Assembly: GCF_002196515.1 (NCBI RefSeq)
Contig: NZ_CP018836.1
Location: 806,001 to 870,000 of the forward strand
Reading direction: 5' to 3'
Source: Vibrio gazogenes
Lineage (GTDB): Bacteria > Pseudomonadota > Gammaproteobacteria > Enterobacterales > Vibrionaceae
DNA: 64,000 bases
Part shown: in pieces, positions 18,358 through 26,171 of the stretch
Layout of the letters: each line of letters opens with the position of its first letter
How positions within the stretch are numbered: position 1 is the stretch's first letter
Program-made: the position numbers and the translations under genes
The notes under the pieces: generated by a model
What the model was told of the DNA's origin: nothing
Databases searched by the model: none
Seen by the model: only the letters and a program-made list of their open reading frames with translations

Positions 18358-18813
18358 CTCGTTATTTTTTTCAAAACTTTTAATAGTTAACAATGCTTGT
18401 CCAATATCATCAATATTAACTTTCCATTCAGAAATAGGATCACCATCTTCTGTAATTGTTTCACGTTCAGGAACATATCTTATAAAATTATTTTCATCAA
18501 ACGGCTCCTTTAACTCATCCACGAACAGAACATGATTTTGTATATAAACATCATTTCCAACTCGATAGATAACCCACCAAAAAATAAAGTTAGCTGTAGT
18601 TGGATTATACATCGCAGTAATAAAAGCAGATTTTTTGCCACCTGAAAAAATCACTTCTAACCCTCTAGTCCATTGTGATAGATACTCATTTCTATCCCAA
18701 TAAGAAAGAGGAACATGAAAATCTTCTGAAAAATCTTCTATTTTTATATTTCCTACTAGAATCTGCTCACCTTCAGATTCAATTTTTACTGTTCCAAGTT
18801 TTAAACTAAACAT
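18355..18813 (-). CDS. cdiI: CdiI immunity protein, CdiI_4-like (Enterobacter cloacae type)
   Basis: 152 residues with SYWDRNEYLSQWTRGLE, FWWVIYRVGNDVYIQNH and ERETITEDGDPISEWKV, the landmarks of the immunity family described for the E. cloacae CDI system (CdiI_4). It fits the toxin just upstream, which looks like the matching Ntox21 rRNase. Six-base gap to the toxin stop. Confidence 0.65.
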   Translation of the reverse strand: MFSLKLGTVKIESEGEQILVGNIKIEDFSEDFHVPLSYWDRNEYLSQWTRGLEVIFSGGKKSAFITAMYNPTTANFIFWWVIYRVGNDVYIQNHVLFVDELKEPFDENNFIRYVPERETITEDGDPISEWKVNIDDIGQALLTIKSFEKNNE

Positions 18814-18819
18814 AAGTTT

Positions 18820-20034
18820 TTAGTCCTTAATTCTTTTAGTTAAATCTGAATTCCAGGTTCCTGTTCTTCGCCCTTTTTTATCAAATGTTTTCCATCCATT
18901 TGTAACATTGTGGCTATCTACATCTGGCGAAATATACCCTTTCCCATTGAAGAATACGGGTTGACCATGAGAGTTAAATGGGGCTTTTTGTGGCGCTATT
19001 CTTCTATTATAACCAAGTTCATTAGCCGCCACTTTTGGATTAAATTCATCCCCGATGTTCTCCGATACAACAACCAACGGCACATCCACACCAGATTCAG
19101 CAGGAGATTCCGTCGTCCCTACCCCCTTCTCATCTGTAACATTGGTTTCTGTCGTCCAGACACCCTGATCTTTATCTGCTACTGATACAGTCGATGAATC
19201 AATTCCCTCATGAGCCGGATTAGTATAATTGGTAACTCTTCCTTCAACAATTTCACTACCGCCAGTATTGGAAGATATGCCTTCCGCTCTGAGCTTTTCA
19301 GCCGCTGCAACAACTTCCGCACTAACCTGTTGCATCAGGTTATCCATCTCGACCCAGTCGCCCGTTTCAGTACTCGAATCTCTGTATTCCTGCATCTGAA
19401 GATAGGCTTTGGCCGCAATATCAAGCTCTTCATCTGTGTACTGAGCATCCGGCTCAAAGAAATTTAAAATACCGTTGCCGACTTCTTTGGCTCCCGCCAT
19501 TGCATCCGTTAACGCTTGTTGGGTAACTTGTTGCACTTTAGGATCAGCAATTGCAGCCGCAGTAATAGAAGTGATTGCTACTGCAGCGGGTATCACTAAC
19601 GGTATTAAATTGTCGCCCTGACTCTTATCTAATCGGTTATACGCCTGATTGTTACCGACCACGGTACTTCCTGTATTACCCACATGGCTATTACGATTCG
19701 CCATGCTGCCGTTCCCAGTCACACCCAGTGCTGTGTCTGTATAGTCCGTGAAGTCTTCTCCGATATTGTTTGCATAGATTTCCCGATCCTGCTCAGAATA
19801 TCGATTCACATCTCCTGTTTTATCATCAACCGCATGACTCATCTCATATCCGGCAATGAGAACTAACTCTTCGGTATTATTGGCATTCTGATCATTGATA
19901 TAAGATTTTTGGGTCTCTTCTGAATAGAAACCTTTGCGAGCATCATCGTCTTTCGCAATAATCTTGTTCTCATATCCTGCAGGGTCATAACCCAATGCCT
20001 GCATAGCCGAATAAGTCAGATGCTGAATTTGCAA
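18820..20034 (-). CDS. Orphan CdiA segment with Ntox21-type 16S rRNase toxin
   Basis: 404 codons, 5'-truncated. A metal-site-like HE motif region (here GYEMSHAVDD; the 50.1 kb sister has GHEMSHAVDD) is followed by a hydrophobic patch (IPAAVAITSITAAAIAD) and linker DVPLVVVSEN. The last ~70 residues (APQKAPFNSHGQPVFFNG, SPDVDSHN, DKKGRRTGTWN) match the Ntox21 class, whose E. cloacae member cleaves 16S rRNA. The 5' break is fused to MNT-HEPN DNA at CTGAATTTGCAACC. Confidence 0.7.
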   Translation of the reverse strand: MQIQHLTYSAMQALGYDPAGYENKIIAKDDDARKGFYSEETQKSYINDQNANNTEELVLIAGYEMSHAVDDKTGDVNRYSEQDREIYANNIGEDFTDYTDTALGVTGNGSMANRNSHVGNTGSTVVGNNQAYNRLDKSQGDNLIPLVIPAAVAITSITAAAIADPKVQQVTQQALTDAMAGAKEVGNGILNFFEPDAQYTDEELDIAAKAYLQMQEYRDSSTETGDWVEMDNLMQQVSAEVVAAAEKLRAEGISSNTGGSEIVEGRVTNYTNPAHEGIDSSTVSVADKDQGVWTTETNVTDEKGVGTTESPAESGVDVPLVVVSENIGDEFNPKVAANELGYNRRIAPQKAPFNSHGQPVFFNGKGYISPDVDSHNVTNGWKTFDKKGRRTGTWNSDLTKRIKD

Positions 20035-20219
20035 CCATTTTCCCGCTCGACAACAAATTCCACCGCCGCTGCTTCCGCCGCCTGCAACGCGCCTATATCG
20101 AAGCCCGCTATTCGGAGCATTACGAGATTACCGTGGAAGAACTGACTTATTTGGAGGGTGAGGTGCAAAAGCTGAAAGGATTGGTGGAGCGGGTTTGTTT
20201 GGGGTGGGTGCAGAGCTGA
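20035..20219 (+). pseudogene. MNT-HEPN 3' fragment (codon ~230 to stop)
   Basis: Encodes ATIFPLDNKFHRRCFRR... to the stop. Fused to a cdiA segment; an identical joint is at 50878. Not expressible as a HEPN domain. Confidence 0.8.
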
Positions 20220-20242
20220 AACCTGACGTGGTCTCAGCTCTG
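20211..20242. terminator. CAGAGCTGA hairpin after MNT-HEPN
   Basis: Stem CAGAGCTGA/TCAGCTCTG around AACCTGACGTGGTC, overlapping the stop codon. Same structure at 30216-30247, 46799-46830, near 53847, 32114 and 60470. Probable terminator between convergent genes. Confidence 0.6.
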
Positions 20243-20285
20243 CATCTACTTCGTCACTATTGCGAGTGCTCTCTACTATATCAAA

Positions 20286-20624
20286 CTAAATGCTCACAAA
20301 AGCTTGAACTTGGTTCAAATCATTTTGTAAACGGTTGAACTCTTCTACTTCCAAGTCATCTTTAATACTAGCTAATGGCACATCTTCAATTACTTTTACC
20401 AATGACATTTTCATATGCTCTATTGAAAAATTCTGAGCTTTTAAATACAAGCAAATTGCAACATGAAACATAAGATTCTCAATCGAGTTCGACTGGATAA
20501 TATCCTTGTAAAAATCCCCAAGTAATCTCATTGTAGCTGCTACATGATCATCGCCGAGTTTGAAAGAAGATTGAAAGTCTTCTTCGACACTCTCGATAAT
20601 TTCTTCATAAGTGTATCTTTCCAT
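20286..20624 (-). CDS. Immunity-type protein for deaminase toxin
   Basis: 112 residues, all-helical look (YTYEEIIESVEEDF..., MRLLGDFYKDII, HVAICLYLKAQNFS), faintly like Imm3. Starts 2 bp after the toxin stop. Immunity call by position. Confidence 0.55.
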   Translation of the reverse strand: MERYTYEEIIESVEEDFQSSFKLGDDHVAATMRLLGDFYKDIIQSNSIENLMFHVAICLYLKAQNFSIEHMKMSLVKVIEDVPLASIKDDLEVEEFNRLQNDLNQVQAFVSI

Positions 20625-20626
20625 AA

Positions 20627-21757
20627 TTATTCAATATCTCGTAAAAAAATATTTAACTGTATATTCGGATATCTATTTCGGAAATCCAAAATAACGTCAC
20701 CGCAGCTTTGACACGCCTGTCGTTCAGTAAATAAATTTATTTTACCAATTGCTGCTTTATCACTGCCTAATCGGGAAGCAATATCTTCCAATAACTTAAA
20801 TTCTGTGTCCGCATGCCTTAAATAGCCGGTTTCATCTAGATAACCATCTGAATTAACTTTCTTCGGTGTAAACACCCAATCCTCTTGTGGTTTCAATAAT
20901 GTGAAACCTCGGTCACTTCCCTTATCACCAGAATAGTTAATCTTACTATGCGCTTTTAATTCTAGAGGTTGGCCTTCTATTTCAATTTGAGCTACTCCAA
21001 CATTTCCTTCTCTCTTCAATTTGCTAGGTAACTCGCCCCGTAATTCTCGACTTCGATCAAGTAAGGACTGCCTTACCTCTGGATTCGTCGAATTGCTCAA
21101 ATAAATTTGTCTGCGGTTTGGAACAGAGCTCCTACTTCGCGTTAAACCTGAAGCTGATCCCGCAGCACTCACCTCTGATGTTACAACCTTTCCGGCATTC
21201 CCAAAAAGATTTTTTGCGCCATTCGATACCGCTAACGCCAAGTCTTTGACTATAACAGCTCCGGTTAAAAGCCCGAATTGGACTTCTGGATCTGAAACAA
21301 CTGGCAGAACTTTATCCGCGAGCGAAGTATGTGTATTTATATATTCCTGATCTTCACGATTAACTGCTCTTACAAATTCAATGGCTTGCTCATTCGACAT
21401 GGAATCGTTTAATGGCACCCAATCAGGAATTTCCGTAGCGTCTAAACCATTACTAACCAGCTTTTGATAATGTGCCGTACATGTCATCGGGTGTCTTGCA
21501 CATGCGGCTTGAAGCTCTTGCGAGTTCTTATCACTTAAAGCCCTATATTTATCAATAACTTTCTGACAACTGGACGGATCTTGACAACTGTTCAGCTCTT
21601 TATCTAGTCGGATCGCTTCATTGTGATTCAGATAATTATTCGCATACACTCCTTCTCCAGCGCTTTGCCCAGCGGTGATCCCGCTTTCATCGCCCGTCAC
21701 AATCAAACCGGCAATACCACCAACCAGTCCAGACAACTTGATTTGTGCTTCGAATTG
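20627..21757 (-). CDS. Orphan CdiA segment with deaminase-fold toxin (VENN-variant lineage)
   Basis: A different CdiA backbone from the other modules: VYANNYLNHNEAIRLDKE is the VENN-type pre-toxin signature, followed by a Cys-rich stretch (CQDPSSCQK, ACARHPMTCTAHYQKL). The C-terminal ~130 residues (VGVAQIEIEGQPLELKAHSKI, DTEFKLLEDIASRLG, LFTERQACQSCGDVI) look like a zinc deaminase toxin of the BURPS668_1122/SCP1.201 kind. The frame is cut at the AAGGACACACGCC motif near 21757; the listed ATG lies in junction DNA. Confidence 0.7.
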   Translation of the reverse strand, partial: QFEAQIKLSGLVGGIAGLIVTGDESGITAGQSAGEGVYANNYLNHNEAIRLDKELNSCQDPSSCQKVIDKYRALSDKNSQELQAACARHPMTCTAHYQKLVSNGLDATEIPDWVPLNDSMSNEQAIEFVRAVNREDQEYINTHTSLADKVLPVVSDPEVQFGLLTGAVIVKDLALAVSNGAKNLFGNAGKVVTSEVSAAGSASGLTRSRSSVPNRRQIYLSNSTNPEVRQSLLDRSRELRGELPSKLKREGNVGVAQIEIEGQPLELKAHSKINYSGDKGSDRGFTLLKPQEDWVFTPKKVNSDGYLDETGYLRHADTEFKLLEDIASRLGSDKAAIGKINLFTERQACQSCGDVILDFRNRYPNIQLNIFLRDIE

Positions 21758-21939
21758 TAAGGACACACGCCACGGCGTTTTTCCAGCTCAGTTGATGAGC
21801 TACTGCACAGCAAAGAAGCAGCTAAGGGAAGTCATAAACTCGGACCTGCGTCGAAGTTACAACAAGAACAGCACGAAACAACGGTAATTTAACTAGCATT
21901 ACTAATGAAGTTTTGGATTAGTTCTCGGGAGCAGGTCAG
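21758..21939. other. Unassigned stretch between repeat motif and IS256 remnant
   Basis: Begins AAGGACACACGCC then a small GCCACGGCG palindrome. A short plus-strand frame (ending near 21890) is Lys/Ser rich and I cannot assign it. It may be the end of another small mobile element. Confidence 0.3.
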
Positions 21940-22178
21940 AACAACCTGAATACGTTGTTCGATTATCCTCAGGATATCCGTAAGGCCATTTATACAACGA
22001 ATTCAATTGAGTCACTGAACAGTGTTATCAGGAAAGCGATTAAAAAACGCAAACTCTTCCCAACGGAATGGCGATTCAGGATGTGTCTAAAAAATGGACG
22101 ATGCCCATAAGAAATTGGAAGCAAGCCCTGAATCGTTTTATGATTGAATTTGAAGACCGTTTATCGGATTACATGTAA
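21940..22178 (+). pseudogene. IS256-family transposase, C-terminal remnant
   Basis: Reads FDYPQDIRKAIYTTNSIESLN, RKAIKKRKLFPTE, then after a small deletion and frame change MAIQDVSKKWTMPIRNWKQALNRF to the stop at 22178: the conserved C-terminus of Mutator/IS256 transposases. The following TTTACACAGAAT...TACAGTCTC (22187-22212) looks like its terminal repeat. Different sequence from the IS256 gene at 62-63 kb. Confidence 0.75.
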
Positions 22179-22213
22179 CCACTGACGTTTACACAGAATC
22201 TTTTACAGTCTCA

Positions 22214-22235
22214 AAAGCCCGCTAGTGCGGGCTTT
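22214..22235. terminator. Strong hairpin between convergent units
   Basis: Perfect AAAGCCCGC/GCGGGCTTT stem with a TAGT loop, followed by CTTAAAC. A typical intrinsic terminator, usable from either side (A-rich on the left, T's in the right arm), ending the minus-strand immunity gene at 22252. Confidence 0.75.
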
Positions 22236-22251
22236 CTTAAACAAAACTGTA

Positions 22252-22695
22252 CTATAAAACAGTCTTAAGTTCTGATAGTAAAAAGGAGCCAAAGCTATCA
22301 GCGACTTTTTCAGCTACTCCATTAGCTCCATACCTAACAATAGGATTTTCTCCATCTAACCCTGTTGTTTTAGTATCCACCGCATAAAATGTACCGTCAT
22401 CTAAACCATAGATAAGTACTAGATGATTCGGCAAACCAGATGCCTTACGTTCATGCAGCGTCAACCAAATAGCATTTGGTACTGAAGAGCTTTCAAAGTT
22501 ATCATCAATTAGTCCATAAAACTCTAAACCTTCAATGTCCCCGCAACCCAATGTTTTTAAGAACACTCGATATGATGGTGGGAATTTTAAGTTTAAGGCA
22601 GACTCAGCTTTCTCAATCAGAGCAATATCTTTTTCACCCTCGAAATCACCACCAAAATCATTGATTAGCTGAAAAGCCTCATTTAAATCATTCAT
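22252..22695 (-). CDS. SUKH (SMI1/KNR4) immunity protein
   Basis: 147 residues from ATG 22695 (a longer start at 22725 is possible). IEKAESALNLKFPPSYRVFLKTLGCGDI, AIWLTLHERKASGLPNHLVLI and FYAVDTKT follow the SUKH-fold pattern, a common immunity fold against many unrelated nuclease toxins. No toxin adjoins it: an orphan immunity gene after the IS256 remnant. Confidence 0.75.
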   Translation of the reverse strand: MNDLNEAFQLINDFGGDFEGEKDIALIEKAESALNLKFPPSYRVFLKTLGCGDIEGLEFYGLIDDNFESSSVPNAIWLTLHERKASGLPNHLVLIYGLDDGTFYAVDTKTTGLDGENPIVRYGANGVAEKVADSFGSFLLSELKTVL

Positions 22696-22814
22696 ATTCA
22701 GACAACCTATCAAATTAAAAATCATTTGCTCGGAATTTCTAATAATCTGTTCGCCATTTATTGATTGGTGCTCTCATCATTATCAGGCAAAAGCAAACTT
22801 AGAGACATATCAAT

Positions 22815-23054
22815 TCATTGATATGACGACATGTCTTCAGATTCTGGTCTAAAACTTCCGCCAATGTCGTTAATAAAACTCTGGGGCAAGTTATCTGTCT
22901 CACGCAGTGCTAAAAGGCAACTGTACAGCTCGTGAACTGTGTCTTCTGTTTCACATTTTACAAAACTCTCCATCAAAGACTTAGAGGTAGTGTGGTCATA
23001 GCGCCAGTCTTGATGAAAATATGCTTCAGCTAGATACCGTAAAATACTATCCAT
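22815..23054 (-). CDS. CdiI_2-like immunity protein, orphan
   Basis: 79 residues: LRYLAEAYFHQDWRYDHTTS, then a helical tail with LYSCLLALRETDNLP. The YFHQDW motif is typical of the CdiI_2 contact-dependent inhibition immunity family. No toxin next to it. Confidence 0.65.
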   Translation of the reverse strand: MDSILRYLAEAYFHQDWRYDHTTSKSLMESFVKCETEDTVHELYSCLLALRETDNLPQSFINDIGGSFRPESEDMSSYQ

Positions 23055-23133
23055 TTATTACCTATTCATTTGGTTTAGGAAAAGAAGTCTGGACTCTATA
23101 TCCATTTGGAGCATCTTAATAATGAATTCTTAT

Positions 23134-23186
23134 GAGGGTACACACCATAAGCAAATTCATTCCTTGAGGTATGTGCCCTGCTTATT
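23134..23186. repeat. AGGACACAC palindromic repeat, diverged
   Basis: GAGGGTACACACCATAAGCA ... ATGTGCCCTGCTTATT. Substitutions occur on both arms (GGGTACAC with GTGCCC), partly compensating. Confidence 0.6.
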
Positions 23187-23389
23187 TTTTGACAAACAGT
23201 CCTCTTATCAAATTGGGTAATAACCTACAATCTTAATTGAGGAGCTTTTCCAAAGCTAAGAAATAACATTCTACTAACCGATAGTAAATTTTCAATTCAT
23301 TCTGCTCACTTTTATTCTCATCCATATACAACCGAATTCTTTCAATAAATATCAATGTCGGGCGTGACGTAGAATAATGAACAGTCTCG
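23187..23389. other. Non-coding spacer with tail-block end
   Basis: AT-rich, no gene; ends with the tail-block phrase GGGCGTGACGTAGAATAATG before the next immunity gene, suggesting that an MNT-HEPN copy once stood here. Confidence 0.4.
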
Positions 23390-23815
23390 CTAAGCCTGCT
23401 GCTGTCCTACAATCGTAAAATCAAGTCTTAAAACAAAATTATCAGGCGTTTCCATATTTAACGCGTGATAGCTATGCTCAATTTCTAGCTTCCAAACAAC
23501 TCCATCTGAGCTTCTAACTTCAACAAGCAAAGGAAACATCACTTTAAACTGAGAGACAATAACCTGACTATCGTTCGGATGCTTCTTCAATGCTTTCGTT
23601 TGAAATTCCGGCTTCCTTAGACAATGGACAGATATCAATTGAGAAGCACTATCCTGTACATACAGTTCACTTTCAACGTCACCAATTACGAACTGTGTTA
23701 CTTCATCACCCTTACGCAGCCACTTAATCATTTCTATATCTTGCTCTGATATATCAAATCCTATCGCTTTAACGCTATTTGGCTCATGCTGAGATTTAAC
23801 TTCTATTTCACTCAT
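23390..23815 (-). CDS. Orphan immunity-type protein, unknown family
   Basis: 141 residues from ATG 23815. Soluble, beta-rich look (VIVSQFKVMFPLLVEVRSSDGVVWKLEIEHSYH is a typical strand run in parts). No toxin adjacent; tail-block phrases flank it on both sides (23359 and 23906), so it sits in the immunity slot. Confidence 0.5.
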   Translation of the reverse strand: MSEIEVKSQHEPNSVKAIGFDISEQDIEMIKWLRKGDEVTQFVIGDVESELYVQDSASQLISVHCLRKPEFQTKALKKHPNDSQVIVSQFKVMFPLLVEVRSSDGVVWKLEIEHSYHALNMETPDNFVLRLDFTIVGQQQA

Positions 23816-23973
23816 CAACTTTACACCTTATAAAATACGTGGAACCCCAGGTTTTCTCTGATCTGTAGTTTCATTTTTCAAAATGAGATCAAAAAACAAA
23901 CTCATCTGGATTTGTGAGAATGGGCGTGACACAGAATAATGAACAGTCTCGTCTCTACTTATTTTATTTACTA

Positions 23974-24339
23974 TTACTTAAATTCAGCACTAATCCTATC
24001 TACAGTTACTCCTATCCATTTCCCATAAAGACAGCTCATACCATCAAATTCATCACATATAAAAGGAATCCCTCGAACAAATATTTTACCATCATCCAAT
24101 AACCCGACAATCCTATAGCTAAAACTGTCATCAATTCTTTCTATTTTTTCATCTAATTCAGTAAATTCCTCATAATTTAATTCATCGAGAAAAACCAAAT
24201 TTAATTCCACAGGATATTTCTTACCCATTTCCAAAGGATATGGGCAAATATTTGCAAAAACTATAAAGTCTGTATTTCCATCACTAATCAAGACTTCTTC
24301 TTCTATCAATGAGTTAAGATTTTTAACTATTATTTCCAT
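23974..24339 (-). CDS. Immunity-type protein, unknown family
   Basis: 121 residues (MEIIVKNLNSLIEEEVLIS..., KWIGVTVDRISAEFK), very AT-rich. A toxin scrap ends 7 bp upstream. The 3' side has the tail-block phrase. No family recognised. Confidence 0.5.
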   Translation of the reverse strand: MEIIVKNLNSLIEEEVLISDGNTDFIVFANICPYPLEMGKKYPVELNLVFLDELNYEEFTELDEKIERIDDSFSYRIVGLLDDGKIFVRGIPFICDEFDGMSCLYGKWIGVTVDRISAEFK

Positions 24340-24345
24340 TCAAAA

Positions 24346-24478
24346 TCACTCCGTTGGGTAAATTACTTTATGATGTTTATCATTATTAATCATTTTCCAA
24401 AAATCTTTTGATTCAATATGCTAAGTCGTAATAAACCCATCATTATTTGTACCTACAAATTCAAATTTGGCATCCCCA
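24346..24478 (-). pseudogene. Toxin tail remnant
   Basis: Reads AKFEFVGTNNDGFITT, a TAG, then in frame HIESKDFWKMINNDKHHKVI and stop at 24346, just before the immunity gene start. About 40 codons, cut upstream at the AATTCTTACAAGAGCACAC element. Type unknown. Confidence 0.45.
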
Positions 24479-24489
24479 TAAATTCTTAC

Positions 24490-24542
24490 AAGAGCACACA
24501 CCATTAATAAATCCATCCCTTGAATGTGTGTGTCCTGCTTAT
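24490..24542. repeat. AGGACACAC palindromic repeat
   Basis: AGAGCACACACCATTAATAA ... TGTGTGTCCTGCTTATT. Left arm has one change from the consensus. Confidence 0.6.
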
Positions 24543-24554
24543 TCCTTGAGTAAT

Positions 24555-24577
24555 AAACACCAGAGATGCTGGTGTTT
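24555..24577. terminator. AAACACCAG hairpin
   Basis: Perfect stem AAACACCAG/CTGGTGTTT with AGATG loop between two palindromic repeats. Terminator-like; no adjoining gene to assign with certainty. Confidence 0.5.
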
Positions 24578-24590
24578 CAGAATTCTTACG

Positions 24591-24643
24591 AGGACACATG
24601 CTATAAGTAAATCCATTCTTTGAAGTACGTGTCCTGCTTATTT
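24591..24643. repeat. AGGACACAC palindromic repeat
   Basis: AGGACACATGCTATAAGTAA ... TACGTGTCCTGCTTATT; preceded by GAATTCTTACG. Second copy within 100 bp of the last. Confidence 0.65.
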
Positions 24644-24648
24644 TCCTA

Positions 24649-25032
24649 TCACCGACATTTACCTGACCATTTTTCTCTAACTTTTTCACCAACTTTACAG
24701 TAATATTCTCTTTTACTTTCAGTTTCATATTGCTCTGTTTCAGGAAAATCTGCCCAACGACTATCCACTGCTACTGGGTTAAGCTCATCTGTTATGTTAG
24801 AAAACGCAGTGCATAAATCTTGTATACTCATACCTACCAGCATTAGAGCACTAAGCGTTGATAACTCTTCCTTACATTCTATAGCACCAGCCAATCCACT
24901 GACTCTTTCTTTTAAAACTTCAATATCATGAAAACAATCTTCAATTTCTAACTTTAAATTCTTCGTATCGATGTCTTTGCTATCAGATATTCGTTCTAAA
25001 CACTTAATTAGGAACTTTAAATCTTCAATCAT
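24649..25032 (-). CDS. Immunity-type protein, helical, unknown family
   Basis: 127 residues, largely helical (MIEDLKFLIKCLERISDSKD...), ending KVREKWSGKCR. ATG at 25032 overlaps the TGA of a toxin scrap, so it was the cognate immunity gene of a lost toxin. Confidence 0.5.
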   Translation of the reverse strand: MIEDLKFLIKCLERISDSKDIDTKNLKLEIEDCFHDIEVLKERVSGLAGAIECKEELSTLSALMLVGMSIQDLCTAFSNITDELNPVAVDSRWADFPETEQYETESKREYYCKVGEKVREKWSGKCR

Positions 25033-25115
25033 TTAGGTAGCCTTCTTCCTGTTTTCTTTGCTTGAGTGGTCTTCGCGATGTTTAATGTACCATCTAGGTT
25101 TAATACTGCTTTAAA
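25029..25115 (-). pseudogene. Toxin tail remnant
   Basis: About 28 codons ending NLDGTLNIAKTTQAKKTG then RRLPK and TGA, overlapping the immunity ATG. Truncated upstream at the AATTCTTACAAGGACAC element. Too short to type. Confidence 0.45.
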
Positions 25116-25123
25116 ATTCTTAC

Positions 25124-25238
25124 AAGGACACACACCTTAACAAACCACAAATTTTTTCTCATACATTACCCAACTCCTGTTGTAGCAAAAATGGTACAGT
25201 TTTATGATCTAACTCCGGGCGAGTGTCCTCGCTATTTT
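25124..25238. repeat. AGGACACAC element, long form
   Basis: Same middle as at 18240. Its right end (GTGTCCTCGCTATTTTAC) is fused directly to MNT-HEPN codon ~215; the same joint occurs at 42465. Confidence 0.7.
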
Positions 25239-25489
25239 ACATCGAAAAACTGGGCAAACTATGCGCCCAAATCGATGCTGAATTTGCAACCATTTTCCCG
25301 CTCGACAACAAATTCCACCGCCGCTGCTTCCGCCGCCTGCAACGCGCCTATATCGAAGCCCGCTATTCGGAGCATTATGAGATTACCGTGGAAGAATTGG
25401 CATACCTAGAGGGTGAGGTGCAAAAGCTGAAAGGATTGGTGGAACAGGTTTGTTTGGGGCGGGTTGATCCCCAAACAAACCAAAATTAA
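25239..25489 (+). pseudogene. MNT-HEPN 3' fragment (codon ~215 on)
   Basis: IEKLGKLCAQIDAEF... VCLGRV, then a diverged tail DPQTNQN. The next 170 bp (to 25660) hold no gene I trust. Confidence 0.75.
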
Positions 25490-25660
25490 GGGCGGTTTAG
25501 CCAATGAAAACTACTTGTTCAGTACTACTGTATGCCGATATATTCAATTTAGATTTGAACAAAAATCAGACTGGCTCAAAGCACTCTTATCAAGAAGAAA
25601 ACATCGGTTCTTTAGCGAAGATTACTGTCTGGAACAACAAGTTACGAACCAACGAACCGA

Positions 25661-26170
25661 TTAAGCTTTACGATAGGTAAGCGCCTCACCATTAGGCCAA
25701 TCGCCCTTCCAACCACATGGCCATCCGCCCTCTAAATAAATAGCTAAAATATTCTCGAAAAACTCATTATTCTTACCTTGTACTGCCCGACTGAACATAC
25801 AGCCTTTCAGATCTGAAACAATATCATCTAGCAGTTCTTTATGTGATTGATCAAGTTGCTTTTGAATCACACGACTTAATTCATCCAAAATGCTTGATAA
25901 CTTACTATCTACTTCGGAATATTTTTCTTCATTTTCATAAATGAGCTCCCAAATCTCGCTCATTTTTTCAGAACGTAAATCCGCCCAAGTAAATTCGTCT
26001 TCGCCATAGACCTCTTCCCACGCAAACTTCTTCGCCATCTCAAGATCCAAGATTGCTTCACTTCCTGAAGCAATCTGACCTGAGGGCTTGAGAAGCACAC
26101 CTCTATCTACAAAGTCCAATATCTCAGTTACCAAATTAGAGTTTTCGCCTACTTCTATTTGTTTATCCAT
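25661..26170 (-). CDS. Immunity-type protein for AHH nuclease
   Basis: 169 residues from ATG 26170, 1 bp after the toxin stop; a GTG at 26179 would overlap it. Acidic and helical, with C-terminal GGWPCGWKGDWPNGEALTY. Family not recognised; role from pairing. Confidence 0.6.
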   Translation of the reverse strand: MDKQIEVGENSNLVTEILDFVDRGVLLKPSGQIASGSEAILDLEMAKKFAWEEVYGEDEFTWADLRSEKMSEIWELIYENEEKYSEVDSKLSSILDELSRVIQKQLDQSHKELLDDIVSDLKGCMFSRAVQGKNNEFFENILAIYLEGGWPCGWKGDWPNGEALTYRKA

Positions 26171-26171
26171 T

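Noticed and set aside
25464..25664. 66-codon plus-strand frame after an MNT-HEPN fragment
   Set aside because: No ribosome site, starts inside the fragment, no family resemblance; may be a decayed tail of a passenger.
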